A stretch of 64,000 nucleotides of DNA from Sabulibacter ruber (GTDB lineage Bacteria; Bacteroidota; Bacteroidia; Cytophagales; Hymenobacteraceae), in NCBI RefSeq assembly GCF_017355955.1, contig NZ_JAFFID010000001.1:2666001-2730000 (forward strand). The letters are read 5' to 3'. Positions 25,649-36,780 of this stretch are shown here, one piece after another (within the stretch, counting starts at the first letter, position 1; the number at the start of each line of letters is the position of its first letter). The notes beneath the pieces were generated by a model. It saw nothing but the letters and a program-made list of their open reading frames with translations, ran no database searches and had not been told where the DNA came from. A program made the position numbers and the translations under genes.

Positions 25649-28015
25649 TTACTTCAGCAACCGCACCTCGTAGATGCCGGCCGTGGAAGAGCCTTCTTTC
25701 GCCATAAACTTTATTTTAAGGGTATTATCAAAAGCTTTATTCACTATTTCTGCGGGAATATCATATTCCACGTCCACAAACTTGTCGCCCCCGGAGCCGT
25801 CTGCGGCTACCGTTGTCAACAACTTGTCATTCACCAGAATCTGAAAGTTGCGGTCACGGTCAAGGCCGTAGTAAGTGACGCGCAGCTTGCGGGCACCCTG
25901 GCCTTTGTTTTTCAGGTTATAACTGAACCAGCCCCGGGCATGGCGCCAGTGCCGGTCTTTGAACACGCCGGTCTCGGTGCGCTCTCCCTGGAAGCCATGA
26001 TCAGACTCGGGCTGCTGTTCACCGGGCAATACCAGGTCTACTGTTCTCTGGGCCAAGGCCAGTTTTTCTCTTTCCTTTTCTTTGATGGCTGCTTTTCTGG
26101 CCTCCAGCCCTTCTGGGGTGGTCACCGGCCAGTAGACCATGTAGCGGGCATCATGGATCTGGTAGAAAGGCACCAGTTCCAGGGCCTGCTCTGGGTTCTG
26201 CCCCACCAACCCGGTCAAAGTAAAGGTAAATGGTTTGCCAGGCAGCGGCATGACATGAGTTGTCAGATCTTTGCCGGAGGAAACCAGCAAAGGAGCTTCT
26301 TCCAGTGGATACAACGGCCCATTGGCTATATGCCCCATGCGGCTATCATCTGCCAGCAGATTGGGCATGTCTGATTTGCCGGTTACCGCTGCCAGAACCA
26401 TCGGGCCATGCACAAAGGACACCCAGGGTGATTTGTCTGGCAGGTACTCTGCTTTGGTTTGCATGGGCAGCACCACGGTTACTACATCACCAGACTTCCA
26501 TTTGCGCTCAATGCCGGCGTACCCGTTGGCAGAAGAAGCCACCTTGGTTTCTTTGCCGTTCACCAGTACTTTGAACTGGTTTTCCCGCACCCATTCTGGT
26601 TGCCTGATGTAGAAGGTGAACTTCTGGGCTTTCTTCAATTTCAGCTTTATTTCTGATTTTTCCTCAAAAGGGAAAGCCGTGGTTTGAGTTAAGGTGAGAC
26701 CTTTCTCTTTCCACTCCAGTTCAGAAGGAATGAACAGGTTCAGGTAAAGACCTTGGTCTGCATGGGCGTAAATGAGTTCCCCGTATTTGCCATGGTTCTC
26801 CAGGCCTGAGCCCACGCAGCACCAGAAGCTTTCCTGCGGGCTGGAGTACACCCGGTAATGGCGGGGGCGCATAGACGTAAAATACACAAATCCGCCCCTG
26901 GTGGGGTGCTGCGAGGAGAGGATGTGGTTGTACAACGCCCGCTCATAGTAATTGAGGTAATCTGCCGAGGCCTTGTTCAGATACAACTGCTTTGTGAGCT
27001 TTAGCATGTTGTAGGTGTTACAGGTCTCGGGGCCTTCATTGCTTTCAAGCATGGACGTGAAGTCCTGTGACGGGTGGAAGTGCTCGCGCACACTGTTGCC
27101 GCCAATAGAGACCGTCCGGTTGTTCACCACGGTGTTCCAGAAAAAATCAGCCGCCTTGGTCCAGGTGTTATCCCCGGATACTTCGGCCACCCGCTGGTAG
27201 CCAATCACCTTCGGGATTTGGGTGTTGGCGTGCATGCCATTGAGCTGGTCTTTCCCCTGCAGCAAGGGATTCAACACCGATGTCTGGGAAAACCGACGGG
27301 CCAGGTTCAGGTATTTCTGGTCACCCGTGATCTCAGCTACATCGGCAAACACCTCGTTCATGCCACCGTGCTCGCTGCGAAGCATGTCCTGGATTTGGGC
27401 ATCGGTGAGGTTCGCGGTCAGGTCCAGGCACCAATCTGAGAGCTTGATGAGCATGTCTTTCGCTTTCTCGTTCCCGGCAAACCAGTAGGCATCGCGCAAG
27501 CCAGCATAGGTTTTATGGATGTTGTACCAGGGCACCCATTTCTTGTTCAGGGAGAAGCTGCCGGCGTCTATCTTTCCGGCTTTGATGTCCTGCCACATCT
27601 GTTTTCCGCCGGGCGTTCCTCCCAGGTAGCCGTTGCCGCTTTTCTGCTGACAGGCTTCCAGTTGGTCTACCATGTAATTGATGCGGCGCAAAAGTTCAGG
27701 ATTCTGGGTGGAGGCATACATCAGGGCCATGGCCGAGAGGTAATGTCCGCCAATGTGGCCGTCTAACCCAGTATTCTCCCAGTTGCCGTAGTTTTCTGCC
27801 TTGGGCCGAATTCCGGCTTCTTTCTGAAAAGGAGCCAATAAACGGTCCACGTCCAGGGCTAGAATGTAAGACAGGTCTGTTTGCTGCGCCTGCCGGAAAG
27901 GGCTCTCCAAAAGGCGCACAGAAGACAAAGGAAAGGTTTGCAGCTTGCTTGTCTGGGCATATCCCAGCACAGGAAGCAGCGCAACCGCTAAGAACCGTAA
28001 AGCTTTGTGTATCAT
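25649..28015 (-). CDS. GH127/GH146-type beta-L-arabinofuranosidase
   Basis: 788 aa, secreted (signal ends near GYAQ). The (alpha/alpha)6 barrel occupies roughly residues 25-440, with GLDGHIGGHYLSAMAL, HGGMNEVFADV, ESNEGPETCNTYNML and ESFWCCVGSG. The Cys pair of the last motif belongs to the Cys/Glu zinc centre used by this clan for a thiol nucleophile. C-terminal beta-sandwich domains (DUF4986/DUF6805-like, about 480-788) match the GH146 branch, known from a Bacteroides arabinan locus, better than the shorter GH127 enzymes. It would release beta-1,2-linked L-arabinofuranose caps. The GH146 call is from memory of motifs, not alignment. Confidence 0.88.
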   Translation of the reverse strand: MIHKALRFLAVALLPVLGYAQTSKLQTFPLSSVRLLESPFRQAQQTDLSYILALDVDRLLAPFQKEAGIRPKAENYGNWENTGLDGHIGGHYLSAMALMYASTQNPELLRRINYMVDQLEACQQKSGNGYLGGTPGGKQMWQDIKAGKIDAGSFSLNKKWVPWYNIHKTYAGLRDAYWFAGNEKAKDMLIKLSDWCLDLTANLTDAQIQDMLRSEHGGMNEVFADVAEITGDQKYLNLARRFSQTSVLNPLLQGKDQLNGMHANTQIPKVIGYQRVAEVSGDNTWTKAADFFWNTVVNNRTVSIGGNSVREHFHPSQDFTSMLESNEGPETCNTYNMLKLTKQLYLNKASADYLNYYERALYNHILSSQHPTRGGFVYFTSMRPRHYRVYSSPQESFWCCVGSGLENHGKYGELIYAHADQGLYLNLFIPSELEWKEKGLTLTQTTAFPFEEKSEIKLKLKKAQKFTFYIRQPEWVRENQFKVLVNGKETKVASSANGYAGIERKWKSGDVVTVVLPMQTKAEYLPDKSPWVSFVHGPMVLAAVTGKSDMPNLLADDSRMGHIANGPLYPLEEAPLLVSSGKDLTTHVMPLPGKPFTFTLTGLVGQNPEQALELVPFYQIHDARYMVYWPVTTPEGLEARKAAIKEKEREKLALAQRTVDLVLPGEQQPESDHGFQGERTETGVFKDRHWRHARGWFSYNLKNKGQGARKLRVTYYGLDRDRNFQILVNDKLLTTVAADGSGGDKFVDVEYDIPAEIVNKAFDNTLKIKFMAKEGSSTAGIYEVRLLK

Positions 28016-28073
28016 AGGAACTCTTGAAAATAGAGATAAAAAGTTGGGGGTGTCTCTTTACAGCAAGATCAAT

Positions 28074-28111
28074 TGTTTTGTGCCTGCTTTCCAGAAAACT
28101 GCCTTAAAACA
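28074..28111. repeat. Copy of the dispersed palindromic element between two GH genes
   Basis: TGTTTTGTGCCTGCTTTCCAG...ACTGCCTTAAAACA, imperfect palindrome of the family. A second hairpin (GCAGGTGCAC near 28132 with GTACACCTGC near 28160) follows in the same 171-base gap. Confidence 0.6.
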
Positions 28112-28186
28112 GGGAAGAAAGAAAAGGTGCAGGTGCACTGAAGAAGGGTTTCCTCTCCGTACACCTGCTTGTCCAAACTAACTCAC

Positions 28187-29671
28187 CTATTGTTTCTTTT
28201 TCAGCCAGATGGCTAATCCGCCGCCGTTTAAACCAGTCATGACAATGGTAGAAGCTTTTTTATTCTCCCAATCTCTTTCTCTGGACACGTGCAGTTTATC
28301 AATGAACGCTCCTCCTCCCCATCTTAGCTCAAGCCACGGCGCATTGTACACCCAGGTGTTATTAGGGTCATTGTTGATGGTTCCGTTGGCTGCCAGCGTG
28401 GTGTTGAAGGCTGTTGAGAAGTTAGGATCGGTTTGCTCGTTTGCATAACCAGGCACCACGGTTTGGGTAAGCACAATCTGCTCGTACTCCCCGGCCAGTT
28501 CAGCGGTGGTTACCGGGGTCTGCTCTACGTTGGCGTATCGCTCCGGCGAAACCATGGGCCAACCTTCCGGAGTCCAGATGATTTTGCGCACGTGCATCAC
28601 CATAAAACCTGGGTTCACGCCGGGTCTTCCCTGGTGAGCCATGTAGTACTGTCCGTTGTCCTGAAATACCGCCGGGTGCGACACTCCCTGCCAACCGCCA
28701 TGGTTCATGAATTTGTAAGGCGATAAGATCATTGGGCCGTTGTCTTCCAGGTTATCCACGTTTACGCCGTTCCAGTCCAGGAAAGGTCCGTTGGGGCTGG
28801 TGGAGCGGAACACCCGCACGTTGTATTTGGTAGAAAGCCAGTCATACGCTACAAACAGGTAGTACATGTTGGTCTGCGGATTGTAGATAATCTCTGGTCC
28901 TTCCAGGTTTCCGTTTGGCATGTTGCCCGTTCTTCCTCTTCTGGCAATGCGCACTCCTTTGTCGCCGGAGGCTAAAGGCAAACCTGTGGCAGGGTTTAGC
29001 TGTAACTCAAAAAGGCCATCCCAGGAGGAGCCGTACACCATCCAGTGCTGTCCGCCAGGAGTCACTACCACAGACGGGTCAATGGCGTTAGTACCCGGCC
29101 CCTCGTTCACAGAAGTCACTACCAGGCCTTTCTCGGTCCAGGGACCTTCAGGAGAGCTGGACGTAAGCAACCCGATGGCGCTTACCCGTCCCTCTGTAGC
29201 AGCCAGAGAGTAGTACAACCTGAACTCGTTTCCTACCTTCATGATAAACGGAGCCCACAAGCCTTGCACCGGCGTGGCGCCGTTAGAAGTGATATGCTGT
29301 ACTCCCAGAGCGGGTAAGGCATTCACAGCCCAGCCTACATATTGCCAGTCTACCAAATCCTTAGACCTACGCACCATAATACCCACTCTGGGAGCCGAGC
29401 CGTACGCAACGTCTGTGCTGTAAGCGTAGAACCATTCTCCGTGTTTTACAATGGAAGGGTCGTGGAGATTGTAGGGCCCCCACTGCATGAAGAAGGCGTT
29501 GGAAGCGATTGGCGCGTACGTATCATTAAGCCCATCTAGCGTAAACGGTTTGGGAGCAAAAATCTCCGGGTCTACTTCGGTCAGAGCTTCCTCGTCGTCT
29601 TGACAGGCTGACGTGAAAATGGTAGCTGATAGCAGCGTATAGGTGAATATTTTTTTGAAGATGTTCATCAT
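28187..29671 (-). CDS. GH43 endo-arabinanase with C-terminal accessory domain
   Basis: 494 aa surface or periplasmic lipoprotein (TSAC lipobox, then an acidic QDDEEALTE stretch as in surface-exported lipoproteins). GH43 propeller acids are seen in NLHDPSIV, NAIDPSVV and LEGPEIIYN. GLWAPFIM and VYGSSWDGL fit the endo-alpha-1,5-arabinanase group. The last roughly 110 residues form the beta-barrel accessory domain typical of larger endo-arabinanases (GELAGEYEQ-like start, ending GGGLAIWLKKK). Being next to susD and probably on the cell surface, it is the likely first cutter of polymeric arabinan, feeding SusCD. Confidence 0.9.
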   Translation of the reverse strand: MMNIFKKIFTYTLLSATIFTSACQDDEEALTEVDPEIFAPKPFTLDGLNDTYAPIASNAFFMQWGPYNLHDPSIVKHGEWFYAYSTDVAYGSAPRVGIMVRRSKDLVDWQYVGWAVNALPALGVQHITSNGATPVQGLWAPFIMKVGNEFRLYYSLAATEGRVSAIGLLTSSSPEGPWTEKGLVVTSVNEGPGTNAIDPSVVVTPGGQHWMVYGSSWDGLFELQLNPATGLPLASGDKGVRIARRGRTGNMPNGNLEGPEIIYNPQTNMYYLFVAYDWLSTKYNVRVFRSTSPNGPFLDWNGVNVDNLEDNGPMILSPYKFMNHGGWQGVSHPAVFQDNGQYYMAHQGRPGVNPGFMVMHVRKIIWTPEGWPMVSPERYANVEQTPVTTAELAGEYEQIVLTQTVVPGYANEQTDPNFSTAFNTTLAANGTINNDPNNTWVYNAPWLELRWGGGAFIDKLHVSRERDWENKKASTIVMTGLNGGGLAIWLKKKQ

Positions 29672-29709
29672 AATGCCCCTTGATTAAGATAGTTCAACTA
29701 AGCCTTAAC

Positions 29710-29757
29710 CCGCCGCTACCTTGAGTTTGCCTCAAGATAAACACAAGGCAGCGGCGG
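29710..29757 (-). promoter_or_regulatory. Hairpin between susD and the first GH gene
   Basis: CCGCCGCT (29710-29717) pairs with AGCGGCGG (29750-29757). An inner stem CTTGAG/CTCAAG sits in the loop. There is no strong U-tract, so it may stabilise the susCD mRNA or attenuate rather than terminate. Confidence 0.5.
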
Positions 29758-29771
29758 AGTTAATGTTCTAC

Positions 29772-31328
29772 TTATTTGTTAGCCGGATTTGGAAGCAGGT
29801 TTGCGTTGTTGTCCAACTCTGACTGTGGAATTGGCAGGTATTCATTGCCAGGTGTCCAGGTGTTGAAATCATCATCGTGCTCTTTCAACATGGCCAGTTT
29901 AGCCGGATCGTACAACCAACCCCACCGGATGATGTCATGGATTCTCTGGCCTTCAATGGCAAACTCCAGGGCGCGTTCGTGGGCAATCTGATCCCGCATC
30001 TGCTCTATGGTCATGTTAGGTCTTACCGTGGCCAAGTCAGGCAATTTAGCTCTTGATCTTACTTGCTGAATGTAAGGGTAAGCCTCTGCCGTACGGCCCA
30101 GTTCGTTGAGAACCTCGGCATACATCAACAGGATGTCGGCGTAGCGCAGCACCCGGTAGTTCATACCGCCCGTTTCCGGCGTTTCAAAAGGCACACCCTG
30201 GCCTTCCATGGTGTATTTTCTAGGATAGATCTGGTTGCGGATGTTATCTGGCCAGGGTGCTCCGTAAGCAGTTGTGTTTCCTTCTGCCTCATTGTAATAA
30301 AGAATGGTGGCCGGTAATCTTGGGTCAACCTGATTATCAACCGTTCTTTCCTGTCTGTATTCATTATAGATCCACTGGGTAGGCTGATAGTCTGACCAGG
30401 CCTTTCCCTGCATACCGTAGGCTACCGGCAAGGCAATGAATTGTCTCCAGTTGGCGCTTGGCTCCCCGGTCCAGTTTCCTACCGAGCCGCCGGTAGCGCT
30501 GAACTGCACTTCAAACAAAGACTCGGCGTTGTTCTCGTTGGTGGTGGTGAAATTGTCTCGGTAATTAGGCACCAATGAGTATACTCCCTGTAAAGGACCA
30601 GAGAAGAACTTGGCAAACTGAGCCTCGGCTTCGGTATACATTTTCCGGTACAGGTATGCCTTACCCAGCAATCCGGCGGCGGCTCCTTTGGTGGCCCGTC
30701 CTTTCTGGCCTCTGTCTGGGCCAACTACGGCATCAAAGTTGACAGGCAGCATCTCTTCTCCGTTTCTCAGGTCAGAGAAAACCTGGTTCCAGAGTTCCTC
30801 CTCGGTAGCAGTTGCAGGGTAGTATTCTGTTTTGTCAAAAGGAGGCTCGGTGATCACCGGAACCGCTTTATAGGTGGTGGCTAGGTTATAGTAGGCCAAT
30901 CCGCGCAGGAAGTACGCTTGTCCTAAGATCCTTCTTTTAGCCTCTTCGTTGATAACGCTGGCATCCATTTTACCTACGTTGGCAATCACTTGGTTTGCCC
31001 GGAAGATGAGCATGTAATGGTCTCTCCAGATCCATTGCGTTTCTGCGGCATTAGTAGGAAGTGTGAACTGACCGCCTAGCTCCAGGTAAACGGCCGGGCT
31101 GTCGCCGTACATGTCATCTCCGCGGCTGTCATTGAAGCTGGGAAATGTTCTCTGGTAGGTACCGTCTGTGATTAAGGCGTTATATACAGCGTTTACTCCG
31201 GCAAAGGCCTGGGCTTCTGTGGCCCAGTATGCATCTGCAGTTTGCTGGTTAGGGTTGGTGATTTCTAATTCATCATCGCAGCTAGACAGGAGCATCAATG
31301 CGATAACATAGTATTTTATCTTTTTCAT
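29772..31328 (-). CDS. SusD/RagB-type glycan-binding lipoprotein
   Basis: 518 aa, with a lipobox (MLLSSC) and the acidic DDELE sequence after it that directs surface exposure. N-terminal NPNQQTADAYWATEAQAFAGVNAVYNAL is the SusD-like signature; later RGLAYYNLATTYKAVPV and the C-terminal RSRAKLPDL / RALEFAIEGQRIHDIIRWG blocks are those of the RagB/SusD family. It forms the lid of the SusC channel and binds oligosaccharide at the surface. Substrate is inferred as arabinan fragments from the surrounding enzymes. 41 bases after susC. Confidence 0.95.
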   Translation of the reverse strand: MKKIKYYVIALMLLSSCDDELEITNPNQQTADAYWATEAQAFAGVNAVYNALITDGTYQRTFPSFNDSRGDDMYGDSPAVYLELGGQFTLPTNAAETQWIWRDHYMLIFRANQVIANVGKMDASVINEEAKRRILGQAYFLRGLAYYNLATTYKAVPVITEPPFDKTEYYPATATEEELWNQVFSDLRNGEEMLPVNFDAVVGPDRGQKGRATKGAAAGLLGKAYLYRKMYTEAEAQFAKFFSGPLQGVYSLVPNYRDNFTTTNENNAESLFEVQFSATGGSVGNWTGEPSANWRQFIALPVAYGMQGKAWSDYQPTQWIYNEYRQERTVDNQVDPRLPATILYYNEAEGNTTAYGAPWPDNIRNQIYPRKYTMEGQGVPFETPETGGMNYRVLRYADILLMYAEVLNELGRTAEAYPYIQQVRSRAKLPDLATVRPNMTIEQMRDQIAHERALEFAIEGQRIHDIIRWGWLYDPAKLAMLKEHDDDFNTWTPGNEYLPIPQSELDNNANLLPNPANK

Positions 31329-31369
31329 TTTAAACCTCTTTTGCGTTTAACAAACCTGAATTGCTAGGA

Positions 31370-34300
31370 CTAGAAGCCAACTTGAACACCCAACATGACA
31401 GTCCTAGGTCTTGGGAAAGAGCCATTGTCAAAGCCAGGCTCAAACACTCCAGCCGTGAAATCTGGATTGTAGCCTTTGTATTTCTGGAAAGTGTAGAGGT
31501 TTTGGCCTGTTAGATACACCCGCGCCTTGTCAATCCCTTTTACAAAGCCTGGCTTGAAGTTGTATCCCAGAGAAACCGTGTTGATGCGCAGGTGCGTACC
31601 ATCCTGCAACCAGCCTTCTCTGTTAGAATCTCTACCGTTTTCATTAGGGTCTGTCCAGATCAGGCGCGGGATGTTGGTATCGGTATTGGTGGAAGTCCAA
31701 CGGTCCAGGATATCCTCGTGCCAGTTGTCATCGCCACCGGTGTGCATCAAGGTTCTGTACAGTCTGCTGTTGATCAGGTAACCACCTTTACCGGAGGCGA
31801 AAATGGTCAAGTCAAAGCCCTTGTAAGAAGCGTTGAAGTTTAAGCCGTAAGTGTATTTAGGAATACCGCTGCCCAGGTATGTGCGGTCATAGGTATCAAT
31901 GATGCCATCTGGCGTACCTTCTGGTCCGCTGATATCACGGAATTTCAAGTCGCCAAGAGAGGTACCTGGCTTTTGGAAAGCATGGTTGTCAATCTCTTCC
32001 TGAGACTGGAAGATACCGTCTACCAACCAGCCGTAATGGCGCCCTACCTCACCACCAATCTCGGTGATAGAACCCACGCCCAATCTTGAGTTCACATTGG
32101 TTCCCAAGCTCAATACCTCGTTTTTGAGGGTGGTGAAGTTAGCTGAAACCCCAAACTGGAAGTCGCCAATGGTTTGGTTATAACCCGCGGTAAATTCAAA
32201 TCCTTTGTTCACCAGCGTTCCGGCGTTTACCAACAAGCTCGAATTTACAGAACCTACTGAAGCCGGGATTGGAATATCCACCAACACGTCTTCACTCTTG
32301 CTGTAGTAGTACTCGGCAGAGAAATCTATTTTACCTTCAAAGAGAACGGCATCAAACCCTACGTTAGAGGTGGTTTTTTCTTCCCATTTGATGGATTCAT
32401 CTACCACACTTGTCTGCAAGCCACCCAAAACTCTCTCTCCATTGTTGAAAGTGTACACCACATTGGAGTTGATGGCAGGCAGATAGCGGTAGTTACCAAT
32501 GTTCTCATTTCCTAGTTTACCCCAGCTTGCTCTGATTTTCAGATCAGAGATAATGGTCTTGGGCAACGTGAAGAAAGATTCGTTGGTTAATTTCCAGCCA
32601 AGGGCCAGTGAAGGGAAGTACCCGTATCTGTTTACCGGAGAGAAGCGCGATGAACCATCTCTTCTCATGGTAGCCGTTAACAGGTATCTGTCATCAAAAC
32701 TGTAGTTCACTCTACCTAAGTAAGAAGAAAGCACGTGCGCGTCTTCTGTGCCCGAAGAGGTACTTACAGCACCGTTGCTCAGCACTGGGTAATAAGGCTT
32801 GGTGAACCCTTCGGCATAGCCTTGTCTGAATACTCCGTTTTCGGTTTGGTACATCTGGCCTACCAATACCGCCAGAGTGCTTCTGCCCAGAGTAGCCTCA
32901 TAGTTCAGGGTATTCTCAATCAAAGTGCTTTGGTATCTTCTTGAGTTGTCATTCAGGCGGGCAATGGCGTTGGGGAAGAAGTAACCCAAGTTGAAGGTAG
33001 GGATGAAGGACTTATCCCGGGCAGTCACCACGTCGTGGCTCAGGTTCAACCTGTATTTCAGGTTATGGTTTGCTTTCTTCAGCAATTGCAATTCTCCGTA
33101 GCCACTGGCAAAGATGCGGTCTACATCGGTGGTGCTTTTGATCAAGCTATTGTAGCCAATACCGTTAAGAGAGATAGCATCTTCTCTTTCCTGCAAAGTA
33201 CCGCCAAAGCCCCCTTCATTGGCCGGATCGTACACCGCCATGGTTGGGATGGCAATCACTAAATCATTGATCAACGGGGGTCTGCCACCGGCCAAAACCC
33301 CATCGGCCGTTACTAATCCATTTTCGTGTGATCTGGCATAGAACAAAGACTGACCGAACTTGAAAATACCTTTCTCTAAAGTGGTATTTACCCGGGCCGT
33401 GTACCGCTCATAGCTTGGGCCGTTCCCTACATAGGTACCTTCGTTCCCGAAGTAGTCCAGTGAGATATTATAGGTACTGGAAGTACCACCACCCGATAAG
33501 TTGATGTTGTGGTTCTGCCGATTTCCGGTTTTCAGCCCCTCTTCCTGCCAGTCTGTGTCAATATTGTTGACATACCTGGAATTATTAGGGTCATTGGCTG
33601 GAGCAAGCGGTTTGGTTCCTGATCTCAGACGAGACTCATTGTTCAAGGTCTGATAGTTAGCCCGATTAGTTACCGGCATTTTCTGCCATACCTGGTCTAT
33701 TCCATAATATCCGTTATATTCTACCTGCAGCGGGGTTTCTTTCTTACCCTGACGGGTAGTAATGATGACTACTCCGTTGGCAGCCCGTGACCCATAGATA
33801 GCCCCGGCAGAAGCATCTTTCAGCACCTGCATTGACTCAATATCATTTGGGTTGAAATCGCGGGGAACACCCGTAATTGGCACCCCGTCAATCACATAAA
33901 GAGGATCTGAGTTACCAAACGTGCCTAACCCTCTGATTCTAACCTGAGGAAAGGCCCCTGGTTGCCCATCGGTGTTTACACTTACCCCGGCTACTCTGCC
34001 TTGAAGCATGTTACCCACATCATTAGTGGATACTTTCTTCATATCGGCTACATCTACCACGGCAACAGAACCCGTAATATCTGCTCTGCGCTGGGTACCG
34101 TAGCCTACCACTACTACTTCATCTAAAGATTTGGCGTCTGCCTCCAGAGTTATGTTGATGGCCGTCTGGTTGTTGATAGCCACTTCTTTGGGCAGAAAAC
34201 CTATGTAAGACACTACCAGAGTTCCTGTACCACTTTGCACACTTAAACTGTAGTTACCATCCACGTCTGTAGCGGAAGCAATATTGGTACCTTTCAGCAC

Positions 34301-34447
34301 AACGGAAGCTCCTGGCAATCCTGCCCCACTCGCATCAGAGACCTTCCCCTTAATGGTTAGGCCTTGCGCTGCCACCTGCGTTACTGAGGCATACAATAGA
34401 AAGAGCACCACTATCCACCCTTTCTTAATTAGTAATACTTGCTGCAT
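31370..34447 (-). CDS. SusC/RagA-type TonB-dependent outer-membrane transporter
   Basis: 1,025 aa. Signal peptide (ends near QVAAQG), a carboxypeptidase-regulatory-like domain (TIKGKVSDASGAGLPGASVVLKG, about 28-115), the TonB-box region DEVVVVGYGTQRR, a plug domain with VRIRGLGTFGNSDPLYVIDGVPI (about 170-190), and a 22-strand barrel ending in ...RTVMLGVQVGF with the terminal Phe. It imports oligosaccharides with SusD using TonB energy. There is no STN domain, so no direct anti-sigma signalling is expected. First gene of the run; a candidate AraR operator lies 74 bases upstream of the start. Confidence 0.96.
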   Translation of the reverse strand: MQQVLLIKKGWIVVLFLLYASVTQVAAQGLTIKGKVSDASGAGLPGASVVLKGTNIASATDVDGNYSLSVQSGTGTLVVSYIGFLPKEVAINNQTAINITLEADAKSLDEVVVVGYGTQRRADITGSVAVVDVADMKKVSTNDVGNMLQGRVAGVSVNTDGQPGAFPQVRIRGLGTFGNSDPLYVIDGVPITGVPRDFNPNDIESMQVLKDASAGAIYGSRAANGVVIITTRQGKKETPLQVEYNGYYGIDQVWQKMPVTNRANYQTLNNESRLRSGTKPLAPANDPNNSRYVNNIDTDWQEEGLKTGNRQNHNINLSGGGTSSTYNISLDYFGNEGTYVGNGPSYERYTARVNTTLEKGIFKFGQSLFYARSHENGLVTADGVLAGGRPPLINDLVIAIPTMAVYDPANEGGFGGTLQEREDAISLNGIGYNSLIKSTTDVDRIFASGYGELQLLKKANHNLKYRLNLSHDVVTARDKSFIPTFNLGYFFPNAIARLNDNSRRYQSTLIENTLNYEATLGRSTLAVLVGQMYQTENGVFRQGYAEGFTKPYYPVLSNGAVSTSSGTEDAHVLSSYLGRVNYSFDDRYLLTATMRRDGSSRFSPVNRYGYFPSLALGWKLTNESFFTLPKTIISDLKIRASWGKLGNENIGNYRYLPAINSNVVYTFNNGERVLGGLQTSVVDESIKWEEKTTSNVGFDAVLFEGKIDFSAEYYYSKSEDVLVDIPIPASVGSVNSSLLVNAGTLVNKGFEFTAGYNQTIGDFQFGVSANFTTLKNEVLSLGTNVNSRLGVGSITEIGGEVGRHYGWLVDGIFQSQEEIDNHAFQKPGTSLGDLKFRDISGPEGTPDGIIDTYDRTYLGSGIPKYTYGLNFNASYKGFDLTIFASGKGGYLINSRLYRTLMHTGGDDNWHEDILDRWTSTNTDTNIPRLIWTDPNENGRDSNREGWLQDGTHLRINTVSLGYNFKPGFVKGIDKARVYLTGQNLYTFQKYKGYNPDFTAGVFEPGFDNGSFPRPRTVMLGVQVGF

Positions 34448-34520
34448 AGGATTATGATTATAGATAAAGATTGTGTGTTCAACTTAGATCACCAGGACTC
34501 AAGAAGAGTAGAGCGCAATA

Positions 34521-34543
34521 TTAAGTGTTAAATTTACATTTAT
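34521..34543. promoter_or_regulatory. Candidate AraR operator and promoter region of susCD-GH operon
   Basis: On the minus strand it reads ATAAA-TGT-AAATTTA-ACA-CTTAA, i.e. the shared TGT-N7-ACA-CTTA motif. A possible -7 element (TAATATTG on the minus strand, 34516-34523) abuts it, so bound regulator would block initiation. A further inverted repeat TACATTTAT/ATAAATGTA spans 34535-34561. The whole 34448-35119 gap (672 bp) is otherwise A/T-rich and holds no gene I can support. Confidence 0.55.
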
Positions 34544-35017
34544 CAATTTTTCATAAATGTATCCCTGTTTTATTTTTTTAGCAACAAACAAGGGGTAAAA
34601 AATTTCTACAGAATCATTTTGTTAAAAAACCAGCAATTGGTCTTTACATAGGCTCTCTGTTCAGGCACAGGGGGCATGTGTGCCTGGTAAATCATGAGGG
34701 CAAACGCCTTCAGAAAGAAACTCCTTTCTATTACAATAGCCTCTGCTGAAGCTTTGTCAAATCACCTCTGCTATAGCCTTATCTGGGTTGTGGCAGATTC
34801 ATCGGTTCACACCTTATATTATATAGAGAAATCAGGTGTCCTACTTTCTCCGGGTTTTATCTTCCACCCCACCGGGGAGCTGTCTGTTGGCTCTGACGCT
34901 CAGGGCCAGTTGGTGGTTTAGTATCTGCTGTGTTGGCCAGACAGGTCTGAGCCTCTTCTGCAGCCCCATTTTTCAACTCTTTGACTGTTTCTTTTCTTAA
35001 AGTTAAAATTTGGTTGT

Positions 35018-35040
35018 ATAAATGTAATAAATACACTTAT
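35018..35040. promoter_or_regulatory. Candidate AraR operator and promoter of the divergent GH51 gene
   Basis: Reads ATAAA-TGT-AATAAAT-ACA-CTTAT, itself a near palindrome (TATAAATGTA / TACACTTATA arms, 9 of 10 paired). It overlaps a possible promoter: TTTG at 35009-35012, a 19-base spacer, and TACACTTA at 35032-35039. The start codon is 79 bases downstream. Confidence 0.55.
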
Positions 35041-35119
35041 ATTTATTGCAAAGTTTTTCAAAAAATATCTTTCACTTTCAAATTCTTCTAGCAGAACACC
35101 TATAAAACCAACCATAAGT

Positions 35120-36661
<1,542 letters not shown>

Positions 36662-36734
36662 TCGTTTCCGTATCTAACCCAAAGGCCACCTACCCTGCTC
36701 ACCAGGCTTCCTGGTTTTAAGCAGATGAATTAAT

Positions 36735-36780
36735 AAGCTGTTTTGGGCCTGTCTTCCTAAAAACAGGCCCAAAACAGCTT
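36735..36780 (+). terminator. Terminator of the compact GH51 gene; best-preserved dispersed palindrome
   Basis: Perfect 18-bp arms AAGCTGTTTTGGGCCTGT (36735-36752) and complement (36763-36780), 10-nt loop, followed by TT on the plus strand. It is the cleanest copy of the repeat family in the window. Confidence 0.85.

Noticed and set aside
34694..34921. Short frame in the susC/GH51 divergent gap
   Set aside because: No homologous motif, weak start, lies between two promoters.
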